64,000 nucleotides of DNA from Metaruminococcus_A sp050943475 (GCA_050943475.1 JBMNPF010000006.1:1-64000), one strand, 5' to 3'; shown: positions 50,987 through 60,720, counted from the first letter of the stretch. Numbers and translations are program-made. Notes: a model not told the origin generated them from the sequence alone.

Positions 50987-51475
50987 ATGGCAAAAAAAGG
51001 TTCGACGGTCTCGGTGGTTTATGACCTGGCAAAGCCCGTTGCAGATGAACTGGGGTTTACGCTTTGGGACGTCCGGTTTGAAAAGGAAGGCGGGAGCTGG
51101 TTTCTGCGTATTATTCTTGACAAGCCCGGCGGCATTGATATGGACGACTGCGCCGAGATGAGCCACCGGCTCGACCCGGTGCTGGACGAAGCGGACCCGA
51201 TTGAACAGAGTTATTACCTGGAGGTGGCTTCCGCAGGGCTGGGGCGCGAATTACGGCGCCCGGAACACTTTGAAGCCTGTAAAGGGCAGAAGGTGGAACT
51301 GCGGCTCATCCGGCCGGAGAACGGCGCCCGGGATTTTGCCGGGGTACTTGCCGGAGAGGCGGACGGCGTTGTGACGCTGGACTGCGGCGGGGAGTCCCGT
51401 TCGTTTTCTCTAAAGGATGTGAGCTATGTCCGCCTGGATGATTTGGACGACCTCGATTTTGACGATGAACCTTAA
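50987..51475 (+). CDS. rimP: Ribosome maturation factor RimP
   Basis: 162 aa. GFTLWDVRFEKEGGSWFLRIILDKPGGIDMDDCAEMS (about 21-57) and the motif VASAGLGRELRRPEHFE (about 80-96) are characteristic. It helps assemble the 30S subunit. First gene of the nusA-infB cluster. AGGAAAGGATG lies upstream. Confidence 0.95.
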   Translation: MAKKGSTVSVVYDLAKPVADELGFTLWDVRFEKEGGSWFLRIILDKPGGIDMDDCAEMSHRLDPVLDEADPIEQSYYLEVASAGLGRELRRPEHFEACKGQKVELRLIRPENGARDFAGVLAGEADGVVTLDCGGESRSFSLKDVSYVRLDDLDDLDFDDEP

Positions 51476-51504
51476 CGGGAACAGTGGATTGGAGAGATAG
51501 GAAA

Positions 51505-52566
51505 ATGAATAACGAATTTTTTGACGCGCTGGAGCTTTTGGAAAAGGAAAAGGGAATCCCGATGGATTACCTGCTCGACCGCATCAAGACGGCAATCGGC
51601 ATGGCGGTTAAACGCGACTACGGCGGAATTGAAAACGTGCTGGTGGACATTGACGACGCAACCCGCAAGTTCAAGGTGAGCATTGTCAAGCAGGTCGTGG
51701 ACGAGATTGAGGACCCGGTCAATGAAATTACGCTGGACGACGCGCTTGCCCACAGCAAAAAGGCGAAGGTCGGGGACACGGTTGAAATCAAGCTCGAGAC
51801 CAAGCAGTTCGGGCGCATCGCTGCGCAGACGGCAAAGCATGTGATTCGCCAGGGCATCCGTGAAGCAGAGCGCGAGCAGATGATTGAGCAGTTTAAATCC
51901 AAGCTGCATGAGGTTGTCACCGGGCGGGTGCAGCGCATTGAACCGCAGACCGGCAATGCAACGCTGGAGATTGACCACAACGAAGTGATGCTGTTCCGGA
52001 ACGAGCAGCTTGAAACCGACGAGTTTGTGGAAGGCGACTATGTTAAAGTCTATGTCAGCGACATCCTCGCGAACGATAAACGCTGCAACCTCAAGATTTC
52101 CAGAACCCACCGTGATTTGGTCAAACGCCTGTTTGAGACCGAGGTGCCGGAGATTTTTGACGGCACGGTGGTGATCAAATCCATTTCGAGGGAAGCGGGC
52201 TCCCGTTCCAAGCTCGCCGTTTACAGCGCCGATGAAAATGTGGACGCGGTCGGCGCCTGCATTGGGCCGAAGGGCACCCGTGTGGCGCGGATTGTGGATG
52301 AACTCGGCGGTGAAAAAATTGACGTGGTCCGTTACAGCGACGACCCGAAAGAATTTATTTCGCAGGCGCTGGCGCCGGCCACGGTGGTCGGTGTGGAAAT
52401 TCTGGACGAAGAAGCGCGGGTCTGCCGCGTGACGGTGCCGGATCACCAGCTTTCGCTTGCCATTGGCAACAAGGGGCAGAATGCGAAGCTTGCAGCACGC
52501 CTGACCGGGTATAAAATTGACATCCGACCGGAGAGCGGTTTCTACGGAGAAGACGAAGAAGCGTAA
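51505..52566 (+). CDS. nusA: Transcription termination/antitermination factor NusA
   Basis: 353 aa from ATG 51505 (GGAGAGATAGG upstream). N-terminal RNA-polymerase-binding domain, then S1 (about 130-200) and two KH domains with DAVGACIGPKGTRVARIVDELGGEKIDVV and VPDHQLSLAIGNKGQNAKLAARLTGYKIDI. The acidic C-terminal repeats of gamma-proteobacterial NusA are absent, as in other Firmicutes. Confidence 0.98.
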   Translation: MNNEFFDALELLEKEKGIPMDYLLDRIKTAIGMAVKRDYGGIENVLVDIDDATRKFKVSIVKQVVDEIEDPVNEITLDDALAHSKKAKVGDTVEIKLETKQFGRIAAQTAKHVIRQGIREAEREQMIEQFKSKLHEVVTGRVQRIEPQTGNATLEIDHNEVMLFRNEQLETDEFVEGDYVKVYVSDILANDKRCNLKISRTHRDLVKRLFETEVPEIFDGTVVIKSISREAGSRSKLAVYSADENVDAVGACIGPKGTRVARIVDELGGEKIDVVRYSDDPKEFISQALAPATVVGVEILDEEARVCRVTVPDHQLSLAIGNKGQNAKLAARLTGYKIDIRPESGFYGEDEEA

Positions 52567-52596
52567 CCAGCAGAGACAAACAGGGGAGGGATTGCC

Positions 52597-52860
52597 GTGC
52601 AGGGGAAAAAAATTCCAATGCGGATGTGTACCGGCTGCGGGGAGATGAAGCCCAAAAAAGAGCTTGTTCGGGTGGTAAAAACACCGGAGGGTGAGTTCCT
52701 GCTTGACCTGACCGGGAAAAAATCCGGACGGGGCGCTTATGTGTGCCGGGATATTGAATGCCTGAAGAAATGCAGGAAGTCAAAGCGGCTGGAAAAAAGC
52801 TTTAGCTGCCGTATTCCGGATGAGGTTTATGAGCGGCTGGAAAGCGAGCTCTCCTCATGA
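52597..52860 (+). CDS. ylxR: YlxR family RNA-binding protein (DUF448)
   Basis: 87 aa, GTG start at 52597 with GGGGAGGG upstream. MRMCTGCGEMKPKKELVRVVK and GKKSGRGAYVCRDIECLKK are diagnostic of YlxR (RnpM), a nucleoid/RNase P-associated RNA-binding protein. Overlaps ylxQ by 4 nt. Confidence 0.96.
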   Translation: MQGKKIPMRMCTGCGEMKPKKELVRVVKTPEGEFLLDLTGKKSGRGAYVCRDIECLKKCRKSKRLEKSFSCRIPDEVYERLESELSS

Positions 52861-53168
52861 ACGGGGAGCGCGCCCTATCGGGGCTGGCACTTGCAAGACG
52901 GGCTGGAAAGCTTGTCATGGGCTTTGACGCTGCCATGAAGACAGCAAGGAAAGGCGAGGCGGCATTTGTGGTGCTGTCAGGCGCCCTTTCCCCCAAAACA
53001 AAAAAGGAAGCGCATTTTTACTGCGAAAAATACGGAGTGGCCTTTTACGAAGTCGGTTTTACGCTGGAAGAGGCCGAGCGCGTGCTTGGAAAACGCGCTG
53101 GTGTTTTCGCCCTGACCGACAAGGGCTTCCAAAACCTGTTTGAACGGCTGACAGACGAAATATTATGA
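52857..53168 (+). CDS. rplGA: YlxQ, L7Ae-family ribosomal protein
   Basis: 103 aa. ALSGLALARRAGKLVMGFDAA and the L7Ae-type fold SGALSPKTKKEAHFYCEKYGVAFYEVGFTLEEAERVLGKRAGVFALTD predict K-turn RNA binding. Conserved position between ylxR and infB in Firmicutes. Confidence 0.93.
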   Translation: MNGERALSGLALARRAGKLVMGFDAAMKTARKGEAAFVVLSGALSPKTKKEAHFYCEKYGVAFYEVGFTLEEAERVLGKRAGVFALTDKGFQNLFERLTDEIL

Positions 53169-53193
53169 TGCTTTATGGGAGGAATATCGGTTT

Positions 53194-55749
53194 ATGGTAA
53201 TAAAGTACAGACTGCACGAGGTCGCGAAGGATATGAACCTGCAAAACAAGGACGTCATTGATTTGCTTGCGAAATATTCCGACACGCCCAAAAAACATAT
53301 GACAGCGCTGACGGACGAAGAACTCAACATTGTATTTGATCACTTCACCCAGCAAAACCAGGTGGAGAGCTTTGACGCTTATTTTAAGGATACAACCAAG
53401 ACCACCGCTGCCGCGACGGAAAAAGAGGTTGCAAAAGCAGCCCCGGTGGTTGAAGAGAAAGCCGCGCCGGAAGCACCGAAACCCGCCGCGCCCAAACCGG
53501 AGGCAAAACAGCCGCCGAAGTCCCAGCAGGCACCGAAACCGGCGGCCGTACCGGGCAAACCGCAGCAGCCCGCTGCCAGACCGGCAGCGCAGAACCGCCC
53601 CCAGCAGGCCGGACAGAACGGTTCGCAGCCGCAGCGCCCCCAGCAGGCGAAACCCGCTCAGCAGAAACCGCACCAGAATGCCCCGGCAGCTGGGCAGCAG
53701 CCGCAGGAAAAATTTAATTTTCCGGTGCGTCAGCCCAAAGCGGATAAGCCAAAGGTGGAGCAGCCCAAAAAAGAAATTACCGTCCGCCATGTTGACACCC
53801 GTGCAGCACAGGTGGAGCTGGACAAATACAACGAGCGCTATGAGCAGATTGCTCCGGCGAACCGCATGAACAGCGACAATGTGCGCCGCAAGCAGAAAAT
53901 CAACCAGAAGTCACAGCAGCGCGGCCGCCAGCAGTCCCACAAGCGGGAGACCGAGGCGCAGAAACTTCAGCGGCTCGCACTGGAGCGCGCGCGCAAGCAG
54001 CAGCTCAAGGTGCTGATCCCGGATGAAATTGTGGTCAGCGAGCTGGCCAGCCGCCTGAAGGTCACTGTCAGTGAGGTTATTAAACGGTTGATGATGCTGG
54101 GCGTTATGGCGTCAATGAACGAAACCATTGACTTTGACACCGCTTCCCTTGTTGCCGATGAACTCGGTGCAAAGGTGGAGCATGAAGTGATTGTCACCAT
54201 TGAGGAGCGCCTGATTGACGACAGCGAGGACAATACCGAAAACCTCGAACCCCGCAGCCCGGTTGTGGTTGTTATGGGTCACGTTGACCACGGCAAGACC
54301 TCTCTGCTCGATCGAATTCGTCATGCAAATGTCACCGCGACCGAAGCGGGCGGCATTACGCAGCACATCGGTGCGTACCAGGTAAAGGTCAACGACCAGG
54401 TCGTCACCTTTTTAGACACCCCGGGCCACGAGGCGTTTACCTCCATGCGCGCCCGCGGCGCCTCGGTGACCGATATTGCGATTCTTGTGGTGGCGGCGGA
54501 CGACGGCATTATGCCGCAGACCGTTGAGGCCATCAACCACGCCAAGGCGGCCGGCGTTTCCATTATTGTCGCCATCAATAAAATTGACAAAGAGGGAGCG
54601 AATCCCGACCGTGTCATGCAGGAACTCACCGAATATGAGCTCATTCCGGAGGAATGGGGCGGCGACACCATCTGCTGCCCGGTTTCCGCGCTGACCGGCC
54701 AGGGCATTGACAACCTGCTGGAAATGGTCTGCCTTGTCTCGGATATGCGGGAGCTCAAGGCGAACCCGAACCGTTCGGCAAAGGGCACCGTCATTGAGGC
54801 GCGGCTGGACAAAGGCCGCGGCCCGGTTGCGACCCTGCTGGTGCAGAATGGTACGCTTCATACGGGGGATATTATCATTGCGGGCACAACGGTCGGCCGT
54901 GTGCGCGTCATGCTCAACGATCATGGCACAGAGGTTAAGGAAGCAGGCCCGTCCACCCCGGTGGAGATTACCGGTTTGGACGAAGTACCGGCGGCAGGCG
55001 ACATTGTCAACGCCGTAGCGGACGAACGCCTTGCAAGAACCCTGGTTGACCAGCGCAAGCACGACCTTAAGGAACAGGAGTTCAAGAGCTACCAGAAGGT
55101 CACGCTGGATAACCTCTTCAGCCAGATTGAACAGGGCGAGATGAAAGAGCTTGCCATTGTTGTAAAGGCCGACGTACAGGGCTCGGTCGAGGCTGTGCGG
55201 CAGTCGCTTGAAAAACTCACCAACGACGAGGTCCGGGTCCGGGTGATCCACGGCGGCGTCGGTGCAATTTCCAAGTCTGACGTTATGCTGGCAAATGCCT
55301 CCAACGCAATTATCATTGGCTTCAATGTGCGTCCTGATCCGGTTGCACGCGACAGTGCCGAAGAGGATGGAGTTGAAATCCGCACCTACCGCATCATTTA
55401 CGATGCGATTGAAGACGTCACCCAGGCGATGAAAGGCATGCTCGCGCCGAAGTACCGCGACGTTGACCTCGGACGTGTTGAAGTCCGTCAGGTTTACAAG
55501 ATTTCCAGCGTCGGTACCATTGCCGGCTGCTATGTCACCGAAGGCAAGGTCACCCGCGCTTCGATGATCCGTGTGGTGCGGGACGGCATTGTCATTGCCG
55601 AGGATAAAATTGACTCGCTCAAGCGCTTCAAGGACGACGTCCGCGAGGTTGCACAGGGCTACGAGTGCGGCATTGGCCTTGATAAATTCAACGACGTCAA
55701 GGAAGGCGACGTTTTTGAGGCCTATGTGGTTGAAGAGTACCGCGAATAG
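53194..55749 (+). CDS. infB: Translation initiation factor IF-2
   Basis: 851 aa. The N-terminal 50 residues are the IF-2N helical domain (KYRLHEVAKDMNLQNKDVIDLLAKY). Residues about 70-170 are a low-complexity Ala/Pro/Gln/Lys linker. A second IF2_N lies near 275-330. The GTPase domain has G1 GHVDHGKTS starting at Gly362, DTPGHE (G3) and NKID (G4). Domains II-IV follow, ending with the fMet-tRNA-binding C2 domain. It places initiator tRNA on the 30S subunit. Confidence 0.98.
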   Translation: MVIKYRLHEVAKDMNLQNKDVIDLLAKYSDTPKKHMTALTDEELNIVFDHFTQQNQVESFDAYFKDTTKTTAAATEKEVAKAAPVVEEKAAPEAPKPAAPKPEAKQPPKSQQAPKPAAVPGKPQQPAARPAAQNRPQQAGQNGSQPQRPQQAKPAQQKPHQNAPAAGQQPQEKFNFPVRQPKADKPKVEQPKKEITVRHVDTRAAQVELDKYNERYEQIAPANRMNSDNVRRKQKINQKSQQRGRQQSHKRETEAQKLQRLALERARKQQLKVLIPDEIVVSELASRLKVTVSEVIKRLMMLGVMASMNETIDFDTASLVADELGAKVEHEVIVTIEERLIDDSEDNTENLEPRSPVVVVMGHVDHGKTSLLDRIRHANVTATEAGGITQHIGAYQVKVNDQVVTFLDTPGHEAFTSMRARGASVTDIAILVVAADDGIMPQTVEAINHAKAAGVSIIVAINKIDKEGANPDRVMQELTEYELIPEEWGGDTICCPVSALTGQGIDNLLEMVCLVSDMRELKANPNRSAKGTVIEARLDKGRGPVATLLVQNGTLHTGDIIIAGTTVGRVRVMLNDHGTEVKEAGPSTPVEITGLDEVPAAGDIVNAVADERLARTLVDQRKHDLKEQEFKSYQKVTLDNLFSQIEQGEMKELAIVVKADVQGSVEAVRQSLEKLTNDEVRVRVIHGGVGAISKSDVMLANASNAIIIGFNVRPDPVARDSAEEDGVEIRTYRIIYDAIEDVTQAMKGMLAPKYRDVDLGRVEVRQVYKISSVGTIAGCYVTEGKVTRASMIRVVRDGIVIAEDKIDSLKRFKDDVREVAQGYECGIGLDKFNDVKEGDVFEAYVVEEYRE

Positions 55750-55802
55750 GGCGCTGCGCGAAATGCGGCTGCCCGCTGAAACGGAAAAGGAAGGTGGCCG
55801 TT

Positions 55803-56150
55803 ATGGCAGGTTATAAAATTGGCCGGTTGTCGGAGGACTTTAAGCGGGAGCTTTCGGTTATTATGCGGGAGCTAAAGGATCCGCGCATTCACGGAATGCT
55901 CAGCATTGTTAAGCTGGAGCTTTCAGGCGATCTGTCGCACTGTAAGGTCTATATCAGTGCGATGGAGGGCATGGACACTGCAAAAGAAGCGGTAGAGGGC
56001 TTAAAATCGGCAGCCGGGTTTATCAAAAAGGAGCTGTGCGCGCGCATTAAAGTGCGCCGCTGCCCGGAGCTTCACTTTATTGCGGACGATTCCATTGCGC
56101 ACAGCGCGGAGTTAAATAAACTCATGGAAGAGCTGCACCACAAACAGTAG
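55803..56150 (+). CDS. rbfA: Ribosome-binding factor A
   Basis: 115 aa from ATG 55803 (AAGGAAGGTGG upstream). YKIGRLSEDFKRELSVIMRELKDPRIHGMLSIVKLELSGDLSHCKVYIS and RRCPELHFIADDS are characteristic. Cold-shock 30S assembly factor that binds 16S rRNA helix 1. Confidence 0.96.
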   Translation: MAGYKIGRLSEDFKRELSVIMRELKDPRIHGMLSIVKLELSGDLSHCKVYISAMEGMDTAKEAVEGLKSAAGFIKKELCARIKVRRCPELHFIADDSIAHSAELNKLMEELHHKQ

Positions 56151-56159
56151 GAGTAACAA

Positions 56160-57119
56160 ATGGAAGGACAGACAACTTGCAGGGAGCTTTTGCCGGCGGA
56201 CGCCGCAGCGCGGCTTGCCGCGGCAAAGCGCATCCTGATTTTATGCCATCATAATCCGGACGGGGACACCCTGGGTTCGGCGTTTGGCCTGCAGGCCGCG
56301 CTGGAGGAACTGGGCAAGCAGTCCGCTGTGCTTTGCTCCGACCCAATCCCGGCAAAATTCCAGTATTTTGCGTCTGAGCAGGAGCAAAGCTTTGAGCCGG
56401 ATCTCATCTGCGCGGTGGATATTGCGGATACGCAGCTTTTGGGTGCTAAACTGGAACGGTACCGAGACGAGATTGATCTGTGCATCGATCACCATATATC
56501 CAACACCCGGTATGCCAGGGAGCTTTGTCTGATCTCTTCGGCGGCTGCGACAGCGGAGATCATGGTGGAAGTGGTGCACCGCCTTGGTGTGGCCATTACC
56601 AAAAAGATAGCCGATCCGCTCTACACCGGCATTGCGACCGATACCGGCTGTTTTAAGTTTTCCAACACGACCGGCAATACCCATCGGGTCGCCTCCGAAC
56701 TCATTGACTGTGGCGCCGATTATGTGGAGATCAACCGGGTGATGTTTGACACCAAGAGCCGTGCCCGTATTCAGGTCGAACAAGCTGCTTTGCGCTCCAT
56801 GGAGTTTTATTTTGACGACCACTGCGCTGTGATTACCATTCCGCGCAGACTGGTGGAAGAGACCCAGGTGGATGAAAGCGATTTGGACGGCGTTTCCGCT
56901 ATGTCCCGGCAGGTGGAGGGCGTTGTGGTTGGCATTACGCTGCGGGAACGAAACGGTTTTTATAAGGTTTCGGTGCGTACCATCGAGCCGGTGGATGCTT
57001 CGCAGATCTGCCGGGAGCTCGGCGGCGGCGGGCATGCCCGTGCGGCCGGATGCAGCATAAACGGCGGGCTGGAAGAGGTTAAGGCAGCCCTGCTTGGCGT
57101 GGTGAAAGCATATTTATGA
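56160..57119 (+). CDS. nrnA: DHH family phosphoesterase NrnA (oligoribonuclease/pAp phosphatase)
   Basis: 319 aa. HHNPDGDTLGS (30-40), DIAD (87-90), DHH at 110-112 (CIDHHISN) and the DHHA1 motif GGGGHARAAG near residue 290 are all present, so the Mn2+ active site is intact. It degrades nanoRNAs and 3'-phosphoadenosine-5'-phosphate. Its stop overlaps truB (ATGA). Confidence 0.95.
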   Translation: MEGQTTCRELLPADAAARLAAAKRILILCHHNPDGDTLGSAFGLQAALEELGKQSAVLCSDPIPAKFQYFASEQEQSFEPDLICAVDIADTQLLGAKLERYRDEIDLCIDHHISNTRYARELCLISSAAATAEIMVEVVHRLGVAITKKIADPLYTGIATDTGCFKFSNTTGNTHRVASELIDCGADYVEINRVMFDTKSRARIQVEQAALRSMEFYFDDHCAVITIPRRLVEETQVDESDLDGVSAMSRQVEGVVVGITLRERNGFYKVSVRTIEPVDASQICRELGGGGHARAAGCSINGGLEEVKAALLGVVKAYL

Positions 57120-58006
57120 TGAACGGCATTATCTGTTTGGACAAACCGCAGGATTATACCTCGTTCGACGTCATTGCGCGCATGCGCGGCATGACCGGGA
57201 TCCGGAAAATTGGGCATGCGGGGACCCTGGACCCGATGGCAACTGGGGTGCTGCCGCTGCTTATCGGCCGGGCGACCAAGGCGTGTGATCTGCTTCCCAG
57301 CGAGGAAAAGCGGTATACGGCGGAGTTTCAGCTCGGGATAACGACCGACACCCAGGACAGCACTGGAACGGTGCTGCGCCAATGCAGGGAACCGGTATCC
57401 CGTGCGCAGCTTGAGGCGGTTCTTCCGCTGTTTACCGGGGAGATTTGGCAGCTTCCGCCTATGTATTCGGCGGTACAGGTGAAGGGCCAGCGGCTGTATG
57501 ACCTTGCCCGGCAGGGTCGGGAGGTGGAACGCGAGCGGCGGGCCGTTCGGATCGATTCCCTTGTGCTGCTCCGCTACGATGAAGCAAAGAGGAACGGTAC
57601 GCTTGATATTCGCTGCTCGCGCGGCACCTACGTGCGGACCATTATTCACGACATGGGGGAGCAGCTCGGTGTGGGTGGATGCCTGACGGCGCTCCGGCGA
57701 ACCGAAGCCTCTGGATTTACCCTGGCGGACTGCATCACGATGGAGGAGGCGCAGCGATTTGCCGAGACCGGCGGCTTTGAGCGGTCGTTGATCCCGATTG
57801 CGCGGGTGTTTTCCGGCTGCCCATCAATCCGGCTGAATGAAGTACAGACACGGATGTTTCAAAATGGCGTCCGGTTGGATTTAAACCGCCTGCATTACCA
57901 GAAGCAGGACGGACTGCATGCGGTTTACGGCCCGGATGAAACCTTTTTGGGGATTGCCCGGCTGGATTTGGAGACAATGGAGCTGCGTGTTGCGGCGTTT
58001 TTTTGA
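57116..58006 (+). CDS. truB: tRNA pseudouridine synthase B
   Basis: 296 aa. GHAGTLDPMATGVLPL carries catalytic Asp39 (counted from the first Met). Other TruB blocks are KRYTAEFQLGITTDTQDSTG and QLPPMYSAVQVKGQRLYDLARQG. RCSRGTYVRTIIHDMGEQLG and a C-terminal PUA-like segment follow. Makes pseudouridine 55 in tRNA T-loops. Confidence 0.97.
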   Translation: MMNGIICLDKPQDYTSFDVIARMRGMTGIRKIGHAGTLDPMATGVLPLLIGRATKACDLLPSEEKRYTAEFQLGITTDTQDSTGTVLRQCREPVSRAQLEAVLPLFTGEIWQLPPMYSAVQVKGQRLYDLARQGREVERERRAVRIDSLVLLRYDEAKRNGTLDIRCSRGTYVRTIIHDMGEQLGVGGCLTALRRTEASGFTLADCITMEEAQRFAETGGFERSLIPIARVFSGCPSIRLNEVQTRMFQNGVRLDLNRLHYQKQDGLHAVYGPDETFLGIARLDLETMELRVAAFF

Positions 58007-58023
58007 CAGTGAGGTGAAAAGGT

Positions 58024-58935
58024 GTGAAGGTATACAAAGAGCTGACTGGTGTTGGTGCACAGACGGCAGTAGCGCTAGGCTTGTTTGACGGCCTTCACCG
58101 GGGGCACCGTGCGGTTATTGGACGTGCAGTTGAACAAAAGGCGAATGGATTGACTCCAATGGTGCTGACCTTTTCTACCGGGCATCTCGCGCCTCAACGC
58201 AAACAGGGGATGAAACGCCTTCTGACCGACGCTTTGCAGCTGCAGGCTTTTGAACAAATTGGGGTCGAGGTAGTGGAGATTCCGGCATTCGAGCGGCTGA
58301 AAGAGTTTTCGCCGCAGGAGTTTGTTGAGCGGATTTTGGTAGATCTGCTTCACGCCCGGGTGATTGTCTGCGGGTTTAACTTCCGCTTTGGCAAAAATGC
58401 AGTAGGAGACGTTGTTCTGCTGCGTGAACTCTGCGCCCGCTATGACGTTGAACTGGTGACGGTTCCGGCCCTGATGGACGGCGGCGAACCGGTGAGCTCC
58501 AGCCGAATTCGCTCCTGCCTGCTCGAAGGGAAAATTGAGGATGCAAACCGGATGCTGGGTTATCCGTACAGCTTCGATTTTGAAGTGGCGCATGGCTTGG
58601 AAATCGGCCGGCAAATTGGAATACCGACGATTAACCAGATTTACCCGGAGTCATTTTTGATTCCAAAATTCGGTGTATATGCGAGCTACAGCTTTTTAAA
58701 CGGAAAGCGTTACCGCTCGATTACCAACGTAGGGGTAAAACCGACTATTGCGGGCGAACGCCTGCCGTTGGCAGAAACCCATATTATGGGGATAAACGCC
58801 CATCTCTACGGACAGCACATTAAGGTGAGCCTGGTGCGGTATATGCGGGGCGAACGAAAATTTGACGGCATTGACGCACTGAGTGCGGAAATCCATGCGA
58901 ATATTGAAACCATCCTCCGGGAATTGCCGGATTGA
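58024..58935 (+). CDS. ribF: Bifunctional riboflavin kinase/FAD synthetase
   Basis: 303 aa, GTG start 58024 with GAGGTGAAAAG upstream. N-terminal adenylyltransferase domain: GLFDGLHRGH (about 19-28), CGFNFRFGKNAVGD, SSSRIRSCLLEG. C-terminal kinase domain: GRQIGIPTINQIYP and YRSITNVGVKPT. It makes FMN and FAD. The usual GFPTAN segment reads GIPTIN, with the key Thr and Asn kept. Last gene of the long operon. Confidence 0.96.
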   Translation: MKVYKELTGVGAQTAVALGLFDGLHRGHRAVIGRAVEQKANGLTPMVLTFSTGHLAPQRKQGMKRLLTDALQLQAFEQIGVEVVEIPAFERLKEFSPQEFVERILVDLLHARVIVCGFNFRFGKNAVGDVVLLRELCARYDVELVTVPALMDGGEPVSSSRIRSCLLEGKIEDANRMLGYPYSFDFEVAHGLEIGRQIGIPTINQIYPESFLIPKFGVYASYSFLNGKRYRSITNVGVKPTIAGERLPLAETHIMGINAHLYGQHIKVSLVRYMRGERKFDGIDALSAEIHANIETILRELPD

Positions 58936-58993
58936 CAAAATCCGCAGCCGGATGTTACAATAATTGCGGCGTCTGCAACAGGCGCCTTTGTTT

Positions 58994-59075
58994 GCGGGCG
59001 TGGCGGAATGGCAGACGCGCTGGTCTTAGGAGCCAGTACTTCGGTGTATGGGTTCAAGTCCCATCGCCCGCACCA
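58994..59075 (+). tRNA. tRNA-Leu (anticodon UAG)
   Basis: Acceptor stem GCGGGCG (58994-59000)/CGCCCGC (59065-59071), discriminator A and encoded CCA (59073-59075). Anticodon stem CTGGT/GCCAG encloses loop CTTAGGA, giving anticodon TAG for CUA/CUN codons. T arm ATGGG-TTCAAGT-CCCAT. A small variable-arm hairpin (TACTTCGGTGTA) marks it as a class II tRNA. Confidence 0.97.
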
Positions 59076-59098
59076 AATGAATGTTCATAATAATATTA

Positions 59099-59133
59099 AA
59101 AAAAGGAGAGCCTTTTATAGACTATCCTTTTTT
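59099..59133 (+). terminator. Terminator after tRNA-Leu
   Basis: AAAAAGGA (59100-59107) pairs with TCCTTTTT (59125-59132) and ends in T's; A/T-rich. Confidence 0.6.
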
Positions 59134-59305
59134 AATCTGTCCAGTGTTCACAGAGGCTTATAGTGAGGCAGCTTGTCTGCCGAAACAAAACAAAATAAAA
59201 TAACTCTTTGGCTTCTGCGCCTGTAGGTGCATTTTAAATAAGGGTATTTTTATATGAACTGATGTAAGCTTGTCAAAGTTACAATGACCGAAGGAATTAG
59301 ATTCT

Positions 59306-60247
59306 ATGTTAAATGATATAGGGACAGAGAATATAGACGTTTTGGAAGCGAAACAATTTAAAACACGTCTGAGTATTGCGCTTAAGGCTGCAAAAATATG
59401 TGTTTTTGAGGTTGACATCGTCAATCAATTGTATACTTTTTTTGAAAATTCAGAAGATATATTCGGTGTGTCTGGTGCAGAGATACTAAAAGATGTTCAG
59501 CCGTACAGCAAGCTTTCTCCCTCTGCATATGAAAAAGCTGTTTCTGAATATTTTTCACATCCGGATGATGCTGCAGTCATTGACAAAGCCTTTCAGTCTA
59601 TTTTTGCCGGGAAAGCGACTACTTATGAAGCTCGCATGAGAGCTGGCGGCTCTGATTTTATTTGGTGTAAGCTGGATGTGACACCTATTATTGAGAATGA
59701 TGTGCCAGCTAAGATGATCGGTGTGATTACGGATATTACAGATTTAAAAACCAAAGCAGACAAACTGGAGAAAGCTGTTAGACTTGACGGATTCACAGGC
59801 CTTTATGATAAAAATAACTCCATAGATTTGATTCGGAAAGCATTATCCCAAAAAGCGGATCGGAGTCACGCGCTCATATTACTAGATATTGATAACTTTA
59901 AAATGTTTAATGATTTATACGGTCACACGGTGGGTGACCAAATTATTCAACTGGTGGCAGAGACTTTAAAAGCATCTTTTAGAAAAACGGATATCATCGG
60001 CAGGTTTGGCGGAGATGAGTTTATTCTTCTCGTTCAGGACTTTCCTGATCTTGAATGGCTTATAGAAAAACTTCAGAAATTAGTCAGGTGCCAAAAAGAC
60101 AATTACTGTTGTACAAACAGCATTGGTATCTCTATTTTTCCGCAAGACGCGGAGGATTTCAATTTGTTGTTTGAAAAAGCGGATAAAGCGCTGTATCGGT
60201 CAAAGCAGACCAGAGGGGCCTATTCTTTTTTTGAAACGCTGATTTGA
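59306..60247 (+). CDS. PAS-GGDEF diguanylate cyclase
   Basis: 313 aa. Residues about 20-150 are a PAS-type sensor (ICVFEVDIVNQLYTFFENSEDIFG, then WCKLDVTPII...GVITDITDLK). A GGDEF domain follows: ILLDIDNFKMFNDLYGHTVGD and the intact active site GGDEF at 235-239. An I-site RxxD (RKTD, 226-229) lies exactly five residues before it, so product inhibition is expected. No membrane segment, so it senses a cytosolic signal. GAAGGAATT precedes the ATG. Base composition is AT-richer than the rest of the window. Confidence 0.93.
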   Translation: MLNDIGTENIDVLEAKQFKTRLSIALKAAKICVFEVDIVNQLYTFFENSEDIFGVSGAEILKDVQPYSKLSPSAYEKAVSEYFSHPDDAAVIDKAFQSIFAGKATTYEARMRAGGSDFIWCKLDVTPIIENDVPAKMIGVITDITDLKTKADKLEKAVRLDGFTGLYDKNNSIDLIRKALSQKADRSHALILLDIDNFKMFNDLYGHTVGDQIIQLVAETLKASFRKTDIIGRFGGDEFILLVQDFPDLEWLIEKLQKLVRCQKDNYCCTNSIGISIFPQDAEDFNLLFEKADKALYRSKQTRGAYSFFETLI

Positions 60248-60374
60248 AAATAGGCAGAAACCGCTTGATTATTGGAATATTCGATTTTATTTGTCTGGAT
60301 GCCTTGTTATTTTGAGGGTTTAGACCTTCAGCTCAAAAAAATCCGTTAGCATTTTTGTCCCCGGTAGACACTGG
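60248..60374. other. 3' region of the GGDEF gene
   Basis: No gene; leads into the terminator at 60375. Confidence 0.3.
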
Positions 60375-60414
60375 ACTGAGCCTGGACGCAATTCGCGTTC
60401 CGGGTTCAGTTTTT
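60375..60414 (+). terminator. Terminator after the GGDEF gene (shared-core type)
   Basis: ACTGA...GGACGC / GCGTTC...TCAGT stem (about 60375-60410) around an AATT loop, followed by TTTTATTTTG. The core TGGACGCAATTCGCGTTC nearly repeats at 63198-63215. Confidence 0.75.
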
Positions 60415-60691
60415 ATTTTGTCGTTTTACTCGCGTTTATGGCGGTATCTTTTGGTAGCATAAGCCCCCAGTCGAGAGTCTGAATACACACGTCGCGTTCT
60501 AGGCTTTCTTTTTTGTTTATAGTTGATTGCTTGCGTCCAAGCGAGTATCTATTTCGTCAATCTTTCCACATCTGCGGCGGGCAATTCGCGGCCGCAGTTT
60601 TTTCTTTTTGTAACTTTGTTGTCCGCGTTTATAGTTGGTGTTTTTTGTAACCAAAATCCGTTGTTGAAAGAAATTGAATGTTGTAAAATGA
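60415..60691. other. AT-rich intergenic stretch
   Basis: No supported gene. The motif GTTTATAGTTG occurs twice (about 60516 and 60629) and CGCGTTTATGGCGG once. On the minus strand there are two short, very basic open frames without good starts; they are not called as genes. Confidence 0.35.
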
Positions 60692-60720
60692 TCGACTTCT
60701 TGCATGTTTTATGGTAGAAT
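60692..60720 (+). promoter_or_regulatory. Promoter of the repeat surface protein gene
   Basis: TCGACT (60692-60697), 17-nt spacer, TAGAAT (60715-60720) with TGG before it. The leader is about 155 nt. Confidence 0.5.

Noticed and set aside
60517..60705. Basic 62-codon minus-strand frame
   Set aside because: No ribosome binding site, and it overlaps AT-rich non-coding DNA and the promoter region of the surface protein.
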